NCBI GenBank assembly: GCA_937995515.1
Contig: CALKJZ010000005.1
Coordinates: 83,881 to 147,880 of the forward strand
DNA length: 64,000 bases
Origin: an uncultured Sphingomonadaceae bacterium
GTDB lineage: Bacteria > Pseudomonadota > Alphaproteobacteria > Sphingomonadales > Sphingomonadaceae
Direction: 5' to 3'
Shown one piece after another: positions 7,301-17,406 of this stretch. The position numbers and the translations under genes are program-made. The notes beneath the pieces are model-generated. The model saw only the letters and a program-made list of their open reading frames with translations, made no database searches and was not told the DNA's origin. The stretch's first letter is position 1; every line of letters begins with the position of its first letter.

Positions 7301-8320
7301 CTAGTCGGCCTCCACCCAGCCGGCAAGCTCCTGGCCGAGGATGCGGCGCAGCATGTCCATGCCTGCCGGGCTGTCGTTGAGGCAGGGGAGATAGGCGTAG
7401 TGGGTGCCGCCGGCCCCGAGGAAGGCGTCGCGCGCCTCGATGGCGATTTCCTCCAGCGTCTCGAGGCAATCGGCTGCAAAGCCCGGGCAGGCGATGGCAA
7501 CCCGGGTGATGCCTGCGCGCGCAAGCCCGATGAGGGTGGGCTCGGTGTAGGGCTGCAGCCATTCGGCCGGCCCGAAGCGCGACTGGAAGGTGACGACCAG
7601 CCGCTCGCGCGGGAGGCCGAGCGCCTCGCCCACCAGCCGCGCGGTCTTCTGGCACTGGCAATGGTAGGGGTCGCCGAGCTCGAGCGTGCGGCGCGGCATG
7701 CCGTGGAAGCTGAGCACCAGCCGCTCCGGCTCGAAGTCGAGGCCGGCAAGGCCGGCGCCGAGGCTGGTGGCCAGCGCGGCGATGTGCGCCGGATGATCGT
7801 GATAGGGCGGCAGGGTGCGGATGGCCGGGACCCACCGCTGGGTCTCGACATGGTGGAAGACGGCCTCGACCACGGTGCCGGTGGTGGCGCTCGAATATTG
7901 CGGGTAGAGCGGCGCGACAAGGATCCGGTCGCAGCCGGCCGCGCGCAGCGCATCGAGCCGCTCGGGGATTGCGGGGCGGCCGTAGCGCATTGCGAAATCG
8001 ACGATCACCCGCCCGCCCCAGCACCCGGCGAGCGCCCGCGCCTGCCGCCGGGTGATGGCGCGCAGCGGGCTGTCGTGTTCCACCTCGTCCCAGATGGCGG
8101 CATAGGCCTCGGCGGTCCGCGCCGGGCGGGTTTTCAGGATCACCTTTTCCAGAAGGATGTTCCAGAGGGTGCGCGGCAGCTCGATCACCCGCGGATCCGA
8201 CAGGAACTGGCGCAGATAGGGCTTGACCGCCTCGGGCGTCGGGGCATCCGGCGAGCCGAGGTTGACAAGCAGCACACCCACCCGCCCGTGGGCGACCTCG
8301 GGATGATCGTCCGGCCGCAC
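7301..8320 (-). CDS. hemH: Ferrochelatase
   Basis: 339-aa enzyme inserting ferrous iron into protoporphyrin IX, the last step of protoheme synthesis. The family pattern is complete: LLVNLGSPDAPTPEAVKPYL at the N-terminus, APLYPQYSSATTGT, the active-site signature LSFHGMPRRTLELGDPYHCQCQ containing the conserved metal-site His, and the late CPGFAADCLETLEEI. Length is normal for a bacterial HemH. GTG 8320 is chosen because it lies 4 bases after the preceding stop codon and gives the usual start distance before the first strand. The neighbouring heme-enzyme-rich operon (P450) may raise heme demand, but it is separately transcribed. Confidence 0.95.
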   Translation of the reverse strand: MRPDDHPEVAHGRVGVLLVNLGSPDAPTPEAVKPYLRQFLSDPRVIELPRTLWNILLEKVILKTRPARTAEAYAAIWDEVEHDSPLRAITRRQARALAGCWGGRVIVDFAMRYGRPAIPERLDALRAAGCDRILVAPLYPQYSSATTGTVVEAVFHHVETQRWVPAIRTLPPYHDHPAHIAALATSLGAGLAGLDFEPERLVLSFHGMPRRTLELGDPYHCQCQKTARLVGEALGLPRERLVVTFQSRFGPAEWLQPYTEPTLIGLARAGITRVAIACPGFAADCLETLEEIAIEARDAFLGAGGTHYAYLPCLNDSPAGMDMLRRILGQELAGWVEAD

Positions 8321-8324
8321 GGGG

Positions 8325-10565
8325 TCAGTCGAAGGCGCGGGCCAGCGGCAGTTCGCGCGCGCGCACCCCTGTGGCTGCGAACAGCGCGTTGGCAAGTGCC
8401 GGCGCGGCAGGCGGCGTGCCCACCTCGCCCACCCCGCCCAGCGGCCGCGCGGAGGGGACAATGACCGTGTGGAACCGCGGGGTTTCGGCCAGGCGCAGGA
8501 TGCGCAGCCGGTCGAAGTTGCGCTCGCGCGCATAGCCGTCAGCGAAGCTCGTCTCGCCCCAGAGCGCGGCCGTCAGGCCGAAGATCGCGCCGCCCTCCAT
8601 CTGCGCAACCACCGAGTCCGGGTTGATGGCCTGCCCGCAGTCGATCGCGGTCGTCACCCGCCGGACCCGCACCTCGCCGCCCGCCACCCCGGCCTCGACC
8701 ACCTGCGCCACGATCGAGCCGAAGCTTTCGTGCAGCGCAACACCGCGGCCGAAGCCGTCGGCCACCGGGCTTCCCCAGCCGGCGGCCTCGGCCACCGCGC
8801 GCAGCACGCGCGCATGGCCGCCATCCGGATCGAGAAGCGAAAGGCGGAAGGCCATCGGATCCGCACCCGCCTCGGCGGCCACCTCGTCGATGAAGCTCTC
8901 GATGAAGAAGGCCGTGTAGCTGTGACCGACCGAGCGCCAATAGCCGAGCGGCACCGGCTGGGCGACGGCCACGTGCTCGGCGCGGAAGGCGCCGATTCGG
9001 TAGGGAAGGTCCGTTGCACCCTCGAGCGCCACGCCGCTCGAGCGGTCGCTTGCCGGCGCAAGGCGCGGCATATTGCGCCGCATGAAGCTGCCCGAAAGCG
9101 AGGGCACGGCGATCTTCACCTCGAGCGCGGCAACACCGCCTTGCAGATCGAGCGCACCGCGCATGCGTGCAGCGGCCGCAGGGCGGAACATGTCGGCGTG
9201 GCTGTCTTCCTCCCGGCTCCACTGGAGCAGCACCGGGCGCCCGATGGCGCGGGCAATGAGCGCGGCCTCCACCATGGCATCGGTCTCGGCCTTGCGGCCG
9301 AAGCCACCGCCAAGCAGCGTCGGGTGGATGGTGACTGCGGCCTGCTCCAGCCCCAGCGCATCCGCAACCGCCCATGTGGCAAGGGTGAGCGACTGGGTGG
9401 GACCCCAGACATCGGCCCTGCCGTCAACGACGCGCGCGGCCGCCACCATCGGCTCCATGCAGGCGTGGGCGAGGAACGGGACGGCATATTCGGCTTGCAG
9501 GGGACCGCTGCCGAGCGCGGCAGCCACATCACCCCTGCGCACGATCTCGCCGCCCTCGCGCGCGAGCGCGCCCCTGACGCCGCGCGCGATCCAGTCGCCC
9601 GCCGGACGGCCGTCTGTGGCAAAGCGCGGGACAACGCGGCCAAGCGCCCGGCGCGCCTCCCAGGTGGTCGCCCCGATCGCGGCAACCCAGTTCGGCCCCT
9701 TCACCGTCTGCACCCCGTCGGGTGCCTCGACAGCCACGAGCCGCCCGCCAACGGGGCCGTGGCGGATGCTGGCGAACACCATGCCCGGCAGCCGGACATC
9801 CGCGCCGAAGCGCGCCGTGCCGTCGACCTTGGGCGGAATGTCGAGCCGGGGGACGGGCCGCCCGACGAGCGCGCGGCCGGAGGCCGGGCGCAGCACCGCC
9901 CCGGTCACCGTGCGCCGGGGGTCGACCCGCGCCGCCGCCTCGCCGAAGCCCATGCGCCGGGCCTGGTAGACGACGAAGCCGCCGCGCGTGTCGAGGAGCG
10001 CAGGGTCGACCGCCCAGTCGCGGGCCGCGGCCTCGACCAGCATCGCGCGCGCGGCTGCACCCGCCTCGCGCAGGATGTCGTGATAGCCCCTGACCGAGGT
10101 GCTGCCCCCCGTGAGGTGCAGGTTGAGCCGGCGGATGGCCGCCTCCCCCGCCAGGGCGGCCACCTCGCGCACCATCGGCGGCAAGCCTGCGGTGCCAGCC
10201 CGCACGAGGCCCACATGGGCGTAATCCGGGTGGAAGGTCGCCGGCTCGACACCCACCATGCGCCAGTCGGCGCCGAGTTCGTCCGCGAGGATCTGCGCAA
10301 GGGCCGACCAGCTGCCCTGCCCCATCTCGGCCTGCGGCACGGCGACCGTCACCCGGCCGTCCGTCCCGATCTTCAGCCAGGCGTTGAACAGCGTTTCGCC
10401 CTCCGCAGCCCGCCACGCCTCGGGGTAGCTGCGCGGCCAGAGCGCAAAGCCAACCACCACGCCGACGCTTGCCGCCGCCCCCACGAGGAAGGCCCGGCGG
10501 GTCGGCAACCGCCGCTGGCGCTTCTCGCCCTGGTCCGCCGCGTCGCCCGGCGTCGTCTGCAGCAT
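8325..10565 (-). CDS. Molybdopterin-binding aldehyde/isoquinoline oxidoreductase large subunit, Tat-exported
   Basis: 746-aa protein of the xanthine oxidase family, large (Mo) subunit of the IorB type. It begins with a twin-arginine signal (LPTRRAFLVGAAASVGVVVG), so folded export to the periplasm is expected. Mo-cofactor regions include AEMGQGSWSALAQILADELG, HACMEPMVAAARV, the LGGGFGRKAETD loop, YWRSVGHSYTAFFIESF and, at the C-terminus, GGVGEVGTPPAAPALANAL with the conserved catalytic Glu. Partner iron-sulfur (IorA) and electron-acceptor genes are not in the window. The ATG at 10565 is the nearest start before the Tat motif, with GAGG upstream. hemH starts 4 bases after its stop. Confidence 0.9.
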   Translation of the reverse strand: MLQTTPGDAADQGEKRQRRLPTRRAFLVGAAASVGVVVGFALWPRSYPEAWRAAEGETLFNAWLKIGTDGRVTVAVPQAEMGQGSWSALAQILADELGADWRMVGVEPATFHPDYAHVGLVRAGTAGLPPMVREVAALAGEAAIRRLNLHLTGGSTSVRGYHDILREAGAAARAMLVEAAARDWAVDPALLDTRGGFVVYQARRMGFGEAAARVDPRRTVTGAVLRPASGRALVGRPVPRLDIPPKVDGTARFGADVRLPGMVFASIRHGPVGGRLVAVEAPDGVQTVKGPNWVAAIGATTWEARRALGRVVPRFATDGRPAGDWIARGVRGALAREGGEIVRRGDVAAALGSGPLQAEYAVPFLAHACMEPMVAAARVVDGRADVWGPTQSLTLATWAVADALGLEQAAVTIHPTLLGGGFGRKAETDAMVEAALIARAIGRPVLLQWSREEDSHADMFRPAAAARMRGALDLQGGVAALEVKIAVPSLSGSFMRRNMPRLAPASDRSSGVALEGATDLPYRIGAFRAEHVAVAQPVPLGYWRSVGHSYTAFFIESFIDEVAAEAGADPMAFRLSLLDPDGGHARVLRAVAEAAGWGSPVADGFGRGVALHESFGSIVAQVVEAGVAGGEVRVRRVTTAIDCGQAINPDSVVAQMEGGAIFGLTAALWGETSFADGYARERNFDRLRILRLAETPRFHTVIVPSARPLGGVGEVGTPPAAPALANALFAATGVRARELPLARAFD

Positions 10566-10584
10566 CCTCGCCTCGTCCTGGTGA

Positions 10585-10776
10585 GCCGGCGCAAACCGCC
10601 AGACATCTGACGCCCGGCACCGCACCTTGGCCATGTCGCACCGCGCGCGGCGGCGCAAGCCCGGCGGGGGTGGCACGGGGTCACGCAGCCGCCCCCCGCC
10701 CGCGCCGCGGGCGGCACCGCCAGGGAGCGTCAGGATTTTGACGCCGGGCGTCAGATGTCTGGCGGTTTGCGCCGGC
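10585..10776. repeat. Perfect 34-bp inverted repeat flanking 124 bases
   Basis: Arms 10585-10618 and 10743-10776 are exact reverse complements; each carries AACCGCCAGACATCTGACGC or its complement and ends in GCCGGC. The 124-base interior is GC-rich and non-coding. No flanking target duplication is visible, and no other copy was noticed in the window. Possibilities are a miniature transposon-like element, a hairpin shared by both divergent leaders, or a two-way transcription barrier. Confidence 0.95.
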
Positions 10777-10816
10777 CTCGCGCCGCTTCCAGCGCCCTCG
10801 CCCGAGAGCAGCAGGC

Positions 10817-10833
10817 TTGGCACGGCACTTGCT
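10817..10833 (+). promoter_or_regulatory. Sigma54 (RpoN) -24/-12 promoter for the flagellar operon
   Basis: TTGGCACGGCACTTGCT matches the YTGGCACG-N4-TTGCW consensus at every defined position. The invariant GG (10819-10820) and GC (10831-10832) are separated by exactly 10 bases. Transcription would start near 10844, about 130 bases before the sigma54 activator gene. Confidence 0.85.
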
Positions 10834-10972
10834 CGGCCATGCGCGCCAGCCGCCACGGCGAGCGGCGGCCCAGCGGCCCGCCCTGCCCTCTACGGCCAGG
10901 AGACCGGGCAGTTGCGGGGCCCGGCAGGCGGCTGACCGAAGGGGACATGTTCTGGACGGCAGTGGAGGACGG

Positions 10973-12036
<1,064 letters not shown>

Positions 12037-12040
<4 letters not shown>

Positions 12041-12393
12041 GCGGGATCGAGGCCGCCGGCGGAGCCGCGGGCGTGCTGGCGCTGCGGCAGAAGATCCTCG
12101 AACGCAGCCAGGCGCTGCAGCAGGCCATCGGCACCGCGGGGCCGCGCGCCCCGGCCGCCGCCGAGGCCGGCGCGCCGGCGTTTGGCGCGCTGATGAAGCA
12201 GGCGATCGAGCAGGTGAATGCGCTGCAGAGCCAGAGCGCGGCTGCCTCGGCCGCCTATGAACGCGGCCAGACCCACGACATCGCCTCGGTGATGCTCGCG
12301 CGGCAGAAGGCCTCGCTTGCGTTCGAGGCGACGGTGCAGGCGCGCAACCGCCTGCTCGCAGCCTACCGCGACATCATGAACATGCCGGTGTAG
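12037..12393 (+). CDS. fliE: Flagellar hook-basal body protein FliE
   Basis: 118-aa protein joining the MS ring to the proximal rod. The C-terminal half is diagnostic: [19 protein letters not shown], a central linker, then [38 protein letters not shown]. Length is normal (about 100-120 aa). The ATG overlaps the stop of the activator gene and fliF follows by 4 bases. Confidence 0.95.
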
Positions 12394-12397
12394 CGGC

Positions 12398-14035
12398 ATG
12401 GCAGACCAGCCCGTTCTCGTCGCCGAGCCGCTGCGCGGGGAGCGCGGCGGCATCGACAGCCTGCTCGAGCGCCCGCGCGCCTTTCTCGAACGCAACCCGC
12501 TCCTGCGCCGCGCGCTGGTGCCGGCTGCAGTCTCCGCGGTGCTGCTGCTCGGCCTTCTCGGCTGGATCCTGCTTGCGGAGCCGGCGCGCAGCCCGCTGTT
12601 CTCAACCCTGCCCGATGCGGACAAGGCCGCCGTCGTTGCAAGCCTTGAGAAACAGGGCTTCGACGTCAAGGTCGACCCGCAGACCGGCGCGGTGATGCTG
12701 CCGCCGGCCGAGCATGCGCGCGCGCGCATGGCGCTCGCTGCCGAGGGCCTGCCGCGCGCTGCGCCAGGCGCCTTCGAGATGCTGGGCGAGATGCCGCTCG
12801 GCACGAGCCGCGCCGTGGAGGCCATGCGCCTCCGGCAGGCGCAGGAGCGCGAGCTTGCCGCCGCCATCGAGTCACTCGATGGCGTGGAGCGCGCGCGGGT
12901 GCTGATCGCCTGGCCCGAACCCTCGCCCTTCGTGCGCGACCGGCCACCGGTCTCGGCGGCCGTCACCGTCACCCTCGCCCCCGGCCGCACCCTGTCCGAC
13001 CATCAGGCGCGCGCGATCCTCCATCTGGTGGCGGGCGCAGTCCCAGGCCTTTCGACCGACAATGTGGCGATCGCCGACCAGACCGGCCGGCTGCTTGCGG
13101 GCGAGCCGGGCGGCCGCGATGCCGCCGGCGACCGGCGGGTGGCGCTGCAGGCGCGCCTCGAGGCCCGCGCCCGGGAGGCCATCCTCGCGCTGCTCGGCCC
13201 CATCCTTGGCCCGGAGAATGTGACTGCCCAGGTCAGCATCGATCTCGACCTCGCCGCGCGCGAGGCCGCGCTCGAACGGTTCGAGCCGCAGGGCTCGGTC
13301 CGCTCGGAAAGCGAAAGCCGCTCCACCTCCTCCGAGCCGCGCGCCATCGGCATCCCGGGCGCGCTCACCAACGCGGTGCCCGCCGCGCCCCAGGTGCAGG
13401 CCGACGCACCGCCCGAGGCTGCGGGCCCCACTGTCAACGCCACCGCCTCCGAAAGCCGGACCCGCAACTACGAGATCGGCCGCTCGGTCGAGGTGCAGGT
13501 GCAGGCTGGCGGCACGATCCGCCGGATGACGGCTGCCGTGGTGGTGCACGAGACCGCGCTCGGACCACCGCAGGGCCGCGCGGCCCGGCTGCGCGAGATC
13601 GAGCGACTGGTCGCGGGCGCCATCGGCTTCGACCCGGCGCGCGGAGACCGGATCGAGGTGGCCGCACGCCCCTTCGCACCGCCGCCCAGCAGCGCGCTGC
13701 CGCTGTGGCAGGAGCCGGTGGTCGTCGAGAGCTCGAAGTGGCTGGCGGTCGCGCTGATCGCGCTGGGTCTGCTTGGCTTTGTCATCCGCCCGCTGCTGCG
13801 CAAATGGGCGAGCGAGGCCGAGGCGGAGCGCGCGGCAGCCGCAGCAGGGCTTCCGCCATCCGGCGGGCCGGAGCCGCGCCGGATCGATTATGCCGCCAAG
13901 CTCACCGAGGCCCGGCTCGTCGCCTCGACGGACGCCGCGCGTGCCACCGCGGTTGCCCGCCGGCTCCTCGCCTCGACCGCGCCCGAGCCGGTTGCACCCG
14001 CAGCCCCTGCCCCCGCTCCCTCTGCCGGACGCTGA
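12398..14035 (+). CDS. fliF: Flagellar MS-ring protein FliF
   Basis: 545-aa inner-membrane ring protein. Seen: an N-terminal cytoplasmic stretch, TM1 (ALVPAAVSAVLLLGLLGWILL, about 45-65), the two YscJ/FliF ring domains (PLFSTLPDADKAAVVASLEKQGF; RARVLIAWPEPSPFVRD; DNVAIADQTGRLLAG), a long periplasmic region, TM2 (WLAVALIALGLLGFVIRPLL, about 448-467) and a C-terminal tail that contacts FliG. Length is typical. It is the scaffold for the C-ring and export gate encoded downstream. ATG lies 4 bases after fliE. Confidence 0.97.
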   Translation: MADQPVLVAEPLRGERGGIDSLLERPRAFLERNPLLRRALVPAAVSAVLLLGLLGWILLAEPARSPLFSTLPDADKAAVVASLEKQGFDVKVDPQTGAVMLPPAEHARARMALAAEGLPRAAPGAFEMLGEMPLGTSRAVEAMRLRQAQERELAAAIESLDGVERARVLIAWPEPSPFVRDRPPVSAAVTVTLAPGRTLSDHQARAILHLVAGAVPGLSTDNVAIADQTGRLLAGEPGGRDAAGDRRVALQARLEARAREAILALLGPILGPENVTAQVSIDLDLAAREAALERFEPQGSVRSESESRSTSSEPRAIGIPGALTNAVPAAPQVQADAPPEAAGPTVNATASESRTRNYEIGRSVEVQVQAGGTIRRMTAAVVVHETALGPPQGRAARLREIERLVAGAIGFDPARGDRIEVAARPFAPPPSSALPLWQEPVVVESSKWLAVALIALGLLGFVIRPLLRKWASEAEAERAAAAAGLPPSGGPEPRRIDYAAKLTEARLVASTDAARATAVARRLLASTAPEPVAPAAPAPAPSAGR

Positions 14036-14038
14036 GCC

Positions 14039-15073
14039 ATGGCCTTCCAGCCCCCCGGACCGGTCGAGACCCGCAGCCAGCCCGAGCCGCTGACGGGCGC
14101 GCAGAAGGCCGCGCTCCTCGTGCTGCTGCTGGAAGAGCCCGAGGCCGCAGCCATGCTCGCGCGGCTGACCCCCGAGGAGGTCGATGCCATCGGCGAGGCC
14201 ATGCTTTCGGTCGCCGAAGCCAATCCGGCGACGGTCGACCGGCTGCTCGACGAGGTGCTCGCATTGGCCGCCGACACCGTGGCCCTGGCCGAGGTGCCGG
14301 CATCGGTGCGCGCGATGCTGGAGGGCGCACTGGGGCAGGACCGGGCCGTCGGCGTGATCGAGCGGCTGGGAGACCGCGTGCGCACACCAGCCTTCGAGCG
14401 CCTGCTGTGGCTGGAGCCCTATGCCATCGCGAGCCTTCTCGAGACCGAACATCCGCAGGCACAGGCGCTCGTCCTTGCGCACCTCCCGGCAGACCGCGCA
14501 GCGCGCGTGCTGGCACGGCTTCCGGCTGCAACGCAGGCGGATCTCGTCCGGCGCGTTGCAACCCTGGGGCCCGTGCTTCCGGCGGCCATCGACGCGCTCG
14601 ACCGCGGGCTTGCCGAGCGCATGTCGGCCACGCCGCCGCGCCCGCCGGTGACAGACCTCGGCGGCATGGGCCGGGCGGCGGACCTCATCAACCTTGCCGG
14701 GCTCGACGAGGCCGAGGCGCTCGCAGCCCTTGCCGATGCCGACCCGGCCGCAGCCGAGATCCTCTCCGAGCGGCTTTTTACCTTTGCCGATCTTGCCAAG
14801 CTCGACGACCGGGCACTGCAGGCGGTGGTCCGCTCGCTCGAGGCCGACCTTCTTATCCCGGCCATGCGCGCGGCCGACGAACCGCTGCGGCGGCGGATCC
14901 TCTCGGCCATGCCGGCACGCGCGGCGCAGGCGCTCGAAGACGAGATCGACGCGCGCGGCCCCGTCCGCATCGAGGATGCACAGGCTGCGCAGAAGGCGGT
15001 GGCGGCCGCCGCGCGCAGGCTCGCGGCCGAGGGCGTGATCAGCCTGCCGGGGCGGGGGCCGGCCTATGTCTGA
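14039..15073 (+). CDS. fliG: Flagellar motor switch protein FliG
   Basis: 344-aa C-ring protein that binds FliF through its N-terminus and interacts with MotA through its C-terminal domain. Recognisable are the N-domain GAQKAALLVLLLEEPEAAAMLARLTPEEVDAIGEAM, the middle armadillo part EHPQAQALVLAHLPADRAARVLARLP, and the C-domain LFTFADLAKLDDRALQAVVRSLEADLLIPAMRAADEPLRRRILSAMP with the charged residues used for torque. Length is normal. The final codons overlap fliH by 8 bases. Confidence 0.96.
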   Translation: MAFQPPGPVETRSQPEPLTGAQKAALLVLLLEEPEAAAMLARLTPEEVDAIGEAMLSVAEANPATVDRLLDEVLALAADTVALAEVPASVRAMLEGALGQDRAVGVIERLGDRVRTPAFERLLWLEPYAIASLLETEHPQAQALVLAHLPADRAARVLARLPAATQADLVRRVATLGPVLPAAIDALDRGLAERMSATPPRPPVTDLGGMGRAADLINLAGLDEAEALAALADADPAAAEILSERLFTFADLAKLDDRALQAVVRSLEADLLIPAMRAADEPLRRRILSAMPARAAQALEDEIDARGPVRIEDAQAAQKAVAAAARRLAAEGVISLPGRGPAYV

Positions 15074-15653
15074 GGGCAGCTCCGAGCGCGGACCGGCCCA
15101 TCCGGGCACGCCGCCGCTGTGCGCGCTGCTGGGGCTTGCACCCCGGCCTTCGCACGCGCAGCCGCCCGAGCCTGCCCCCGTGCCGGAGGCCGCGCTCGTC
15201 GCCGCGCGTGCCGAGGGCGCACACGCCGCCGACCTGCGATGGCAGGCGGTCTTGGCGGAGCGCGAACAGGCCCACGCCATCGAGCTGGCCGCAGCGCGGG
15301 CCGGCGCAGAGGCGATCGTCGATGCCGCAGCCGACTGCCTTGCCGACCTCCTCTTGGCCGCGCTTCGCGCCGTCGTGGGGCAACTGCCGCCGGTCGATGC
15401 GGCCCTCTTGCGCGCCCTTGCCGAAGAGGCCATCCGCGCCCTTCCCGAGCAGGCGGGCGGCATGCTGCGCCTTGCCCCGCAGGATCTCGCGGCCTGCGGT
15501 CTTGAGCCTCCCGAGGGCTGGGGCGTGCGGGCCGATCCATCCGTACCACCCGGCACGGTGCGCGCCGAACTGGGCCCCCGGCTGGCGATGGCAGGGCTTG
15601 AACAGCGCCTCGCCCAGCTGGCGGCAGCCCTGCTTGCGGAGCCCCGGTCGTGA
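15066..15653 (+). CDS. fliH: Flagellar export regulator FliH
   Basis: 195-aa protein between fliG and fliI, the standard place for FliH, the stator that binds and restrains the FliI ATPase. The N-terminus is Pro/Ala-rich, the centre is a long charged helix (EAALVAARAEGAHAADLRWQAVLAEREQAHAIELAAARAGAEAIVDAAADCLADLL) and the C-terminal domain is compact. Sequence conservation in FliH is always low, so the call leans on position, length and architecture. Overlaps both neighbours. Confidence 0.8.
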   Translation: MSEGSSERGPAHPGTPPLCALLGLAPRPSHAQPPEPAPVPEAALVAARAEGAHAADLRWQAVLAEREQAHAIELAAARAGAEAIVDAAADCLADLLLAALRAVVGQLPPVDAALLRALAEEAIRALPEQAGGMLRLAPQDLAACGLEPPEGWGVRADPSVPPGTVRAELGPRLAMAGLEQRLAQLAAALLAEPRS

Positions 15654-16990
15654 GCGTGGCGAGCCCTGCCCTTGCCCGAATCAGGGAGCGCGCCGGCCAG
15701 CTGCACGAGGCCATCGGCCGCGCGCGCCTCACAGCCGAGCGCGGCGGGCTGGTGCGTGCCTTCGACGGCATGCTGATCGAGGCCGAGGGGCTGGATGCGC
15801 CGCGCGGCGCGCTGGCCCGGGTGCACGGGCTCGATGGCCCGTTTCCGGCCGAGGTGGTCGGGTTTAGGGATACGCGGCTCTTGCTGATGGCGCTCAGCCA
15901 CGCCCGTCTTGCGCCCGGTGCGCCGCTGATGCTCGCCGACCCGGTCGACAGCGTGCCGGCGGGGCCGGCCACGCTCGGCAGGGTGATCGACGCAATGGGC
16001 CGCCCGATCGATGGCGGGATGGAGCTCCGCGGCCGTCCCTGGCCACTTGCCGGGCGGCCGGTCCCGCCGCTTGCGCGCGCGGATGTCACCGCCCCGCTTC
16101 CCACCGGGGTGCGCGCGATCGACATGCTGCTGACGCTCGGGGTCGGCCAGCGCATCGGCCTGATGGCGGGCGCCGGTGTGGGCAAGTCGGTGCTGATGCA
16201 GCAGATCGTGCGTGGCACGGCCGCCGATGCGATCGTCGCTGCCCTGATCGGCGAGCGCGGCCGCGAGATCAGCGCCTTTCTCGACCGGCTGCCGCCGGAT
16301 CGCCTGGCCCGCACGACGGTGGTTGCCGTGCCTGCCGACGAGGCGGCCCCGCTGCGGATCCGCGGCGCCATGACGGCACTCGCGCTGGCCGAGGCGCTCA
16401 GGGCCGAGGGTCTTGGCGTGCTGCTGCTGATGGACAGCCTGACGCGCATCGCCCATGCCCAGCGCGAGATCGGGATCGCCATCGGCGAGCCGCCCGGCAC
16501 GCGCGGCTTTCCCGCCTCGTCGCTTGCGCTCATTCCCCGCCTCGTCGAGCGCGCCGGCATCGATGCCCGCTCGGGCGGCGCCATCACGGCCATCTTCACG
16601 GTGCTCACCGAGGGTGACGACCATCTGGCCGACCCGGTGGCGGATGCCGCGCGCGGCGTGCTCGACGGGCATGTCCTCCTCTCGCGCGAGGTGGCAGCCC
16701 ACGGGCGCTACCCGGCCATCGATCTCGGCCATTCCGTGAGCCGCACCATGGCGGCGTGTGTCGACGAGGACCACGCCCGCGCGGCTGCGGCGTTGCGGCG
16801 GGAATGGGCGCTGATCGAGGCCAGCCGCGATCTCGTCGCCATGGGCGCGCACACGCCGGGGGTCGATCCCGCGCTCGACCGGGCGCTTGCCCATGCCCAG
16901 GCCATCGAGGCGTTCCTCGCGCAGGCGGAAGGCGAAACGGTACCGTTCGACGCGGCGCGCGCCCAGCTTGTCGAGGGCTGGGGCGGATGA
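15650..16990 (+). CDS. fliI: Flagellum-specific export ATPase FliI
   Basis: 446-aa F1-beta-like ATPase of the flagellar type III export apparatus. Walker A AGAGVGKS is at about 173-180, the DCCD-type region at ALIGERGREISAF, Walker B at GVLLLMDSLTRIAHAQREI, and the type III ATPase signature at PPGTRGFPASSLALIPRLVERAG. Length fits FliI. The GTG start overlaps the fliH stop, and the stop overlaps the fliJ ATG, so the FliH-FliI-FliJ subcomplex is made from one coupled unit. Confidence 0.96.
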   Translation: MSVASPALARIRERAGQLHEAIGRARLTAERGGLVRAFDGMLIEAEGLDAPRGALARVHGLDGPFPAEVVGFRDTRLLLMALSHARLAPGAPLMLADPVDSVPAGPATLGRVIDAMGRPIDGGMELRGRPWPLAGRPVPPLARADVTAPLPTGVRAIDMLLTLGVGQRIGLMAGAGVGKSVLMQQIVRGTAADAIVAALIGERGREISAFLDRLPPDRLARTTVVAVPADEAAPLRIRGAMTALALAEALRAEGLGVLLLMDSLTRIAHAQREIGIAIGEPPGTRGFPASSLALIPRLVERAGIDARSGGAITAIFTVLTEGDDHLADPVADAARGVLDGHVLLSREVAAHGRYPAIDLGHSVSRTMAACVDEDHARAAAALRREWALIEASRDLVAMGAHTPGVDPALDRALAHAQAIEAFLAQAEGETVPFDAARAQLVEGWGG

Positions 16991-17406
16991 GCGGGCAAAG
17001 GCGCCTCCGGCGGCTGGAGAGGCTGCTCGCGCTCCGGCAGGCGGCCGCCGAGCGGGCACGGCAGCGCTTCGCGCAGAGCGTCTCGGATTCGACAAGCGCG
17101 GCCGAGCGCGTGGCGCGCGTGGGGAGGCTGATTGCAGCGGTCGCGCCAGCCGACCGCACGACCGCCTCGATCAAGGCGGCCGCCGCCCTGCGCCTGATGC
17201 TGCGCGAGGCCGAGACGGCCGCGCGCCAAGCGCTCGAGCAGCGGATCGCGCAGCGGGTGGAAGCCGAACGAGTGCTCGCACTGGCCAGCGCGCGGGCCGA
17301 GCGCCTTGCAGCCCGGACCGAAACCGAGCGCCGGGCGGCAAGGCGACAGGAGGATGTTCGCCTCGAGCACGCCAATCCGTCCCAACGGGCAAGGAAACCC
17401 GCATGA
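16987..17406 (+). CDS. fliJ: FliJ-like flagellar export chaperone
   Basis: 139-aa, almost wholly helical, Ala/Arg/Glu-rich coiled-coil protein (LERLLALRQAAAERARQRF, a middle helix, then ALEQRIAQRVEAERVLALASARAERLAART). FliJ is the central stalk-like coiled coil of the export ATPase and is poorly conserved; size, coiled-coil nature and position after fliI support the name. ATG overlaps the fliI stop and the TGA overlaps the fliK start. Confidence 0.75.
   Translation: MSGQRRLRRLERLLALRQAAAERARQRFAQSVSDSTSAAERVARVGRLIAAVAPADRTTASIKAAAALRLMLREAETAARQALEQRIAQRVEAERVLALASARAERLAARTETERRAARRQEDVRLEHANPSQRARKPA

Larger units (their letters stand above)
10566..10972. other. Intergenic region between divergent Mo-hydroxylase and flagellar regulator genes
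   Basis: 407 bases with no credible gene. It holds a perfect 34-bp inverted repeat (10585-10618 and 10743-10776), a sigma54 promoter (10817-10833) and the ribosome binding site of the flagellar regulator. Confidence 0.75.

Noticed and set aside
6539..8464. A 641-codon plus-strand open frame opposite phaB and hemH
   Set aside because: It is the antisense of two clear enzyme genes and shows no motif of its own.
12872..17095. A 1407-codon open frame on the minus strand opposite the flagellar genes
   Set aside because: High GC content removes stop codons; the reading is Arg/Ala/His-rich with no domain, and it mirrors fliF-fliJ.
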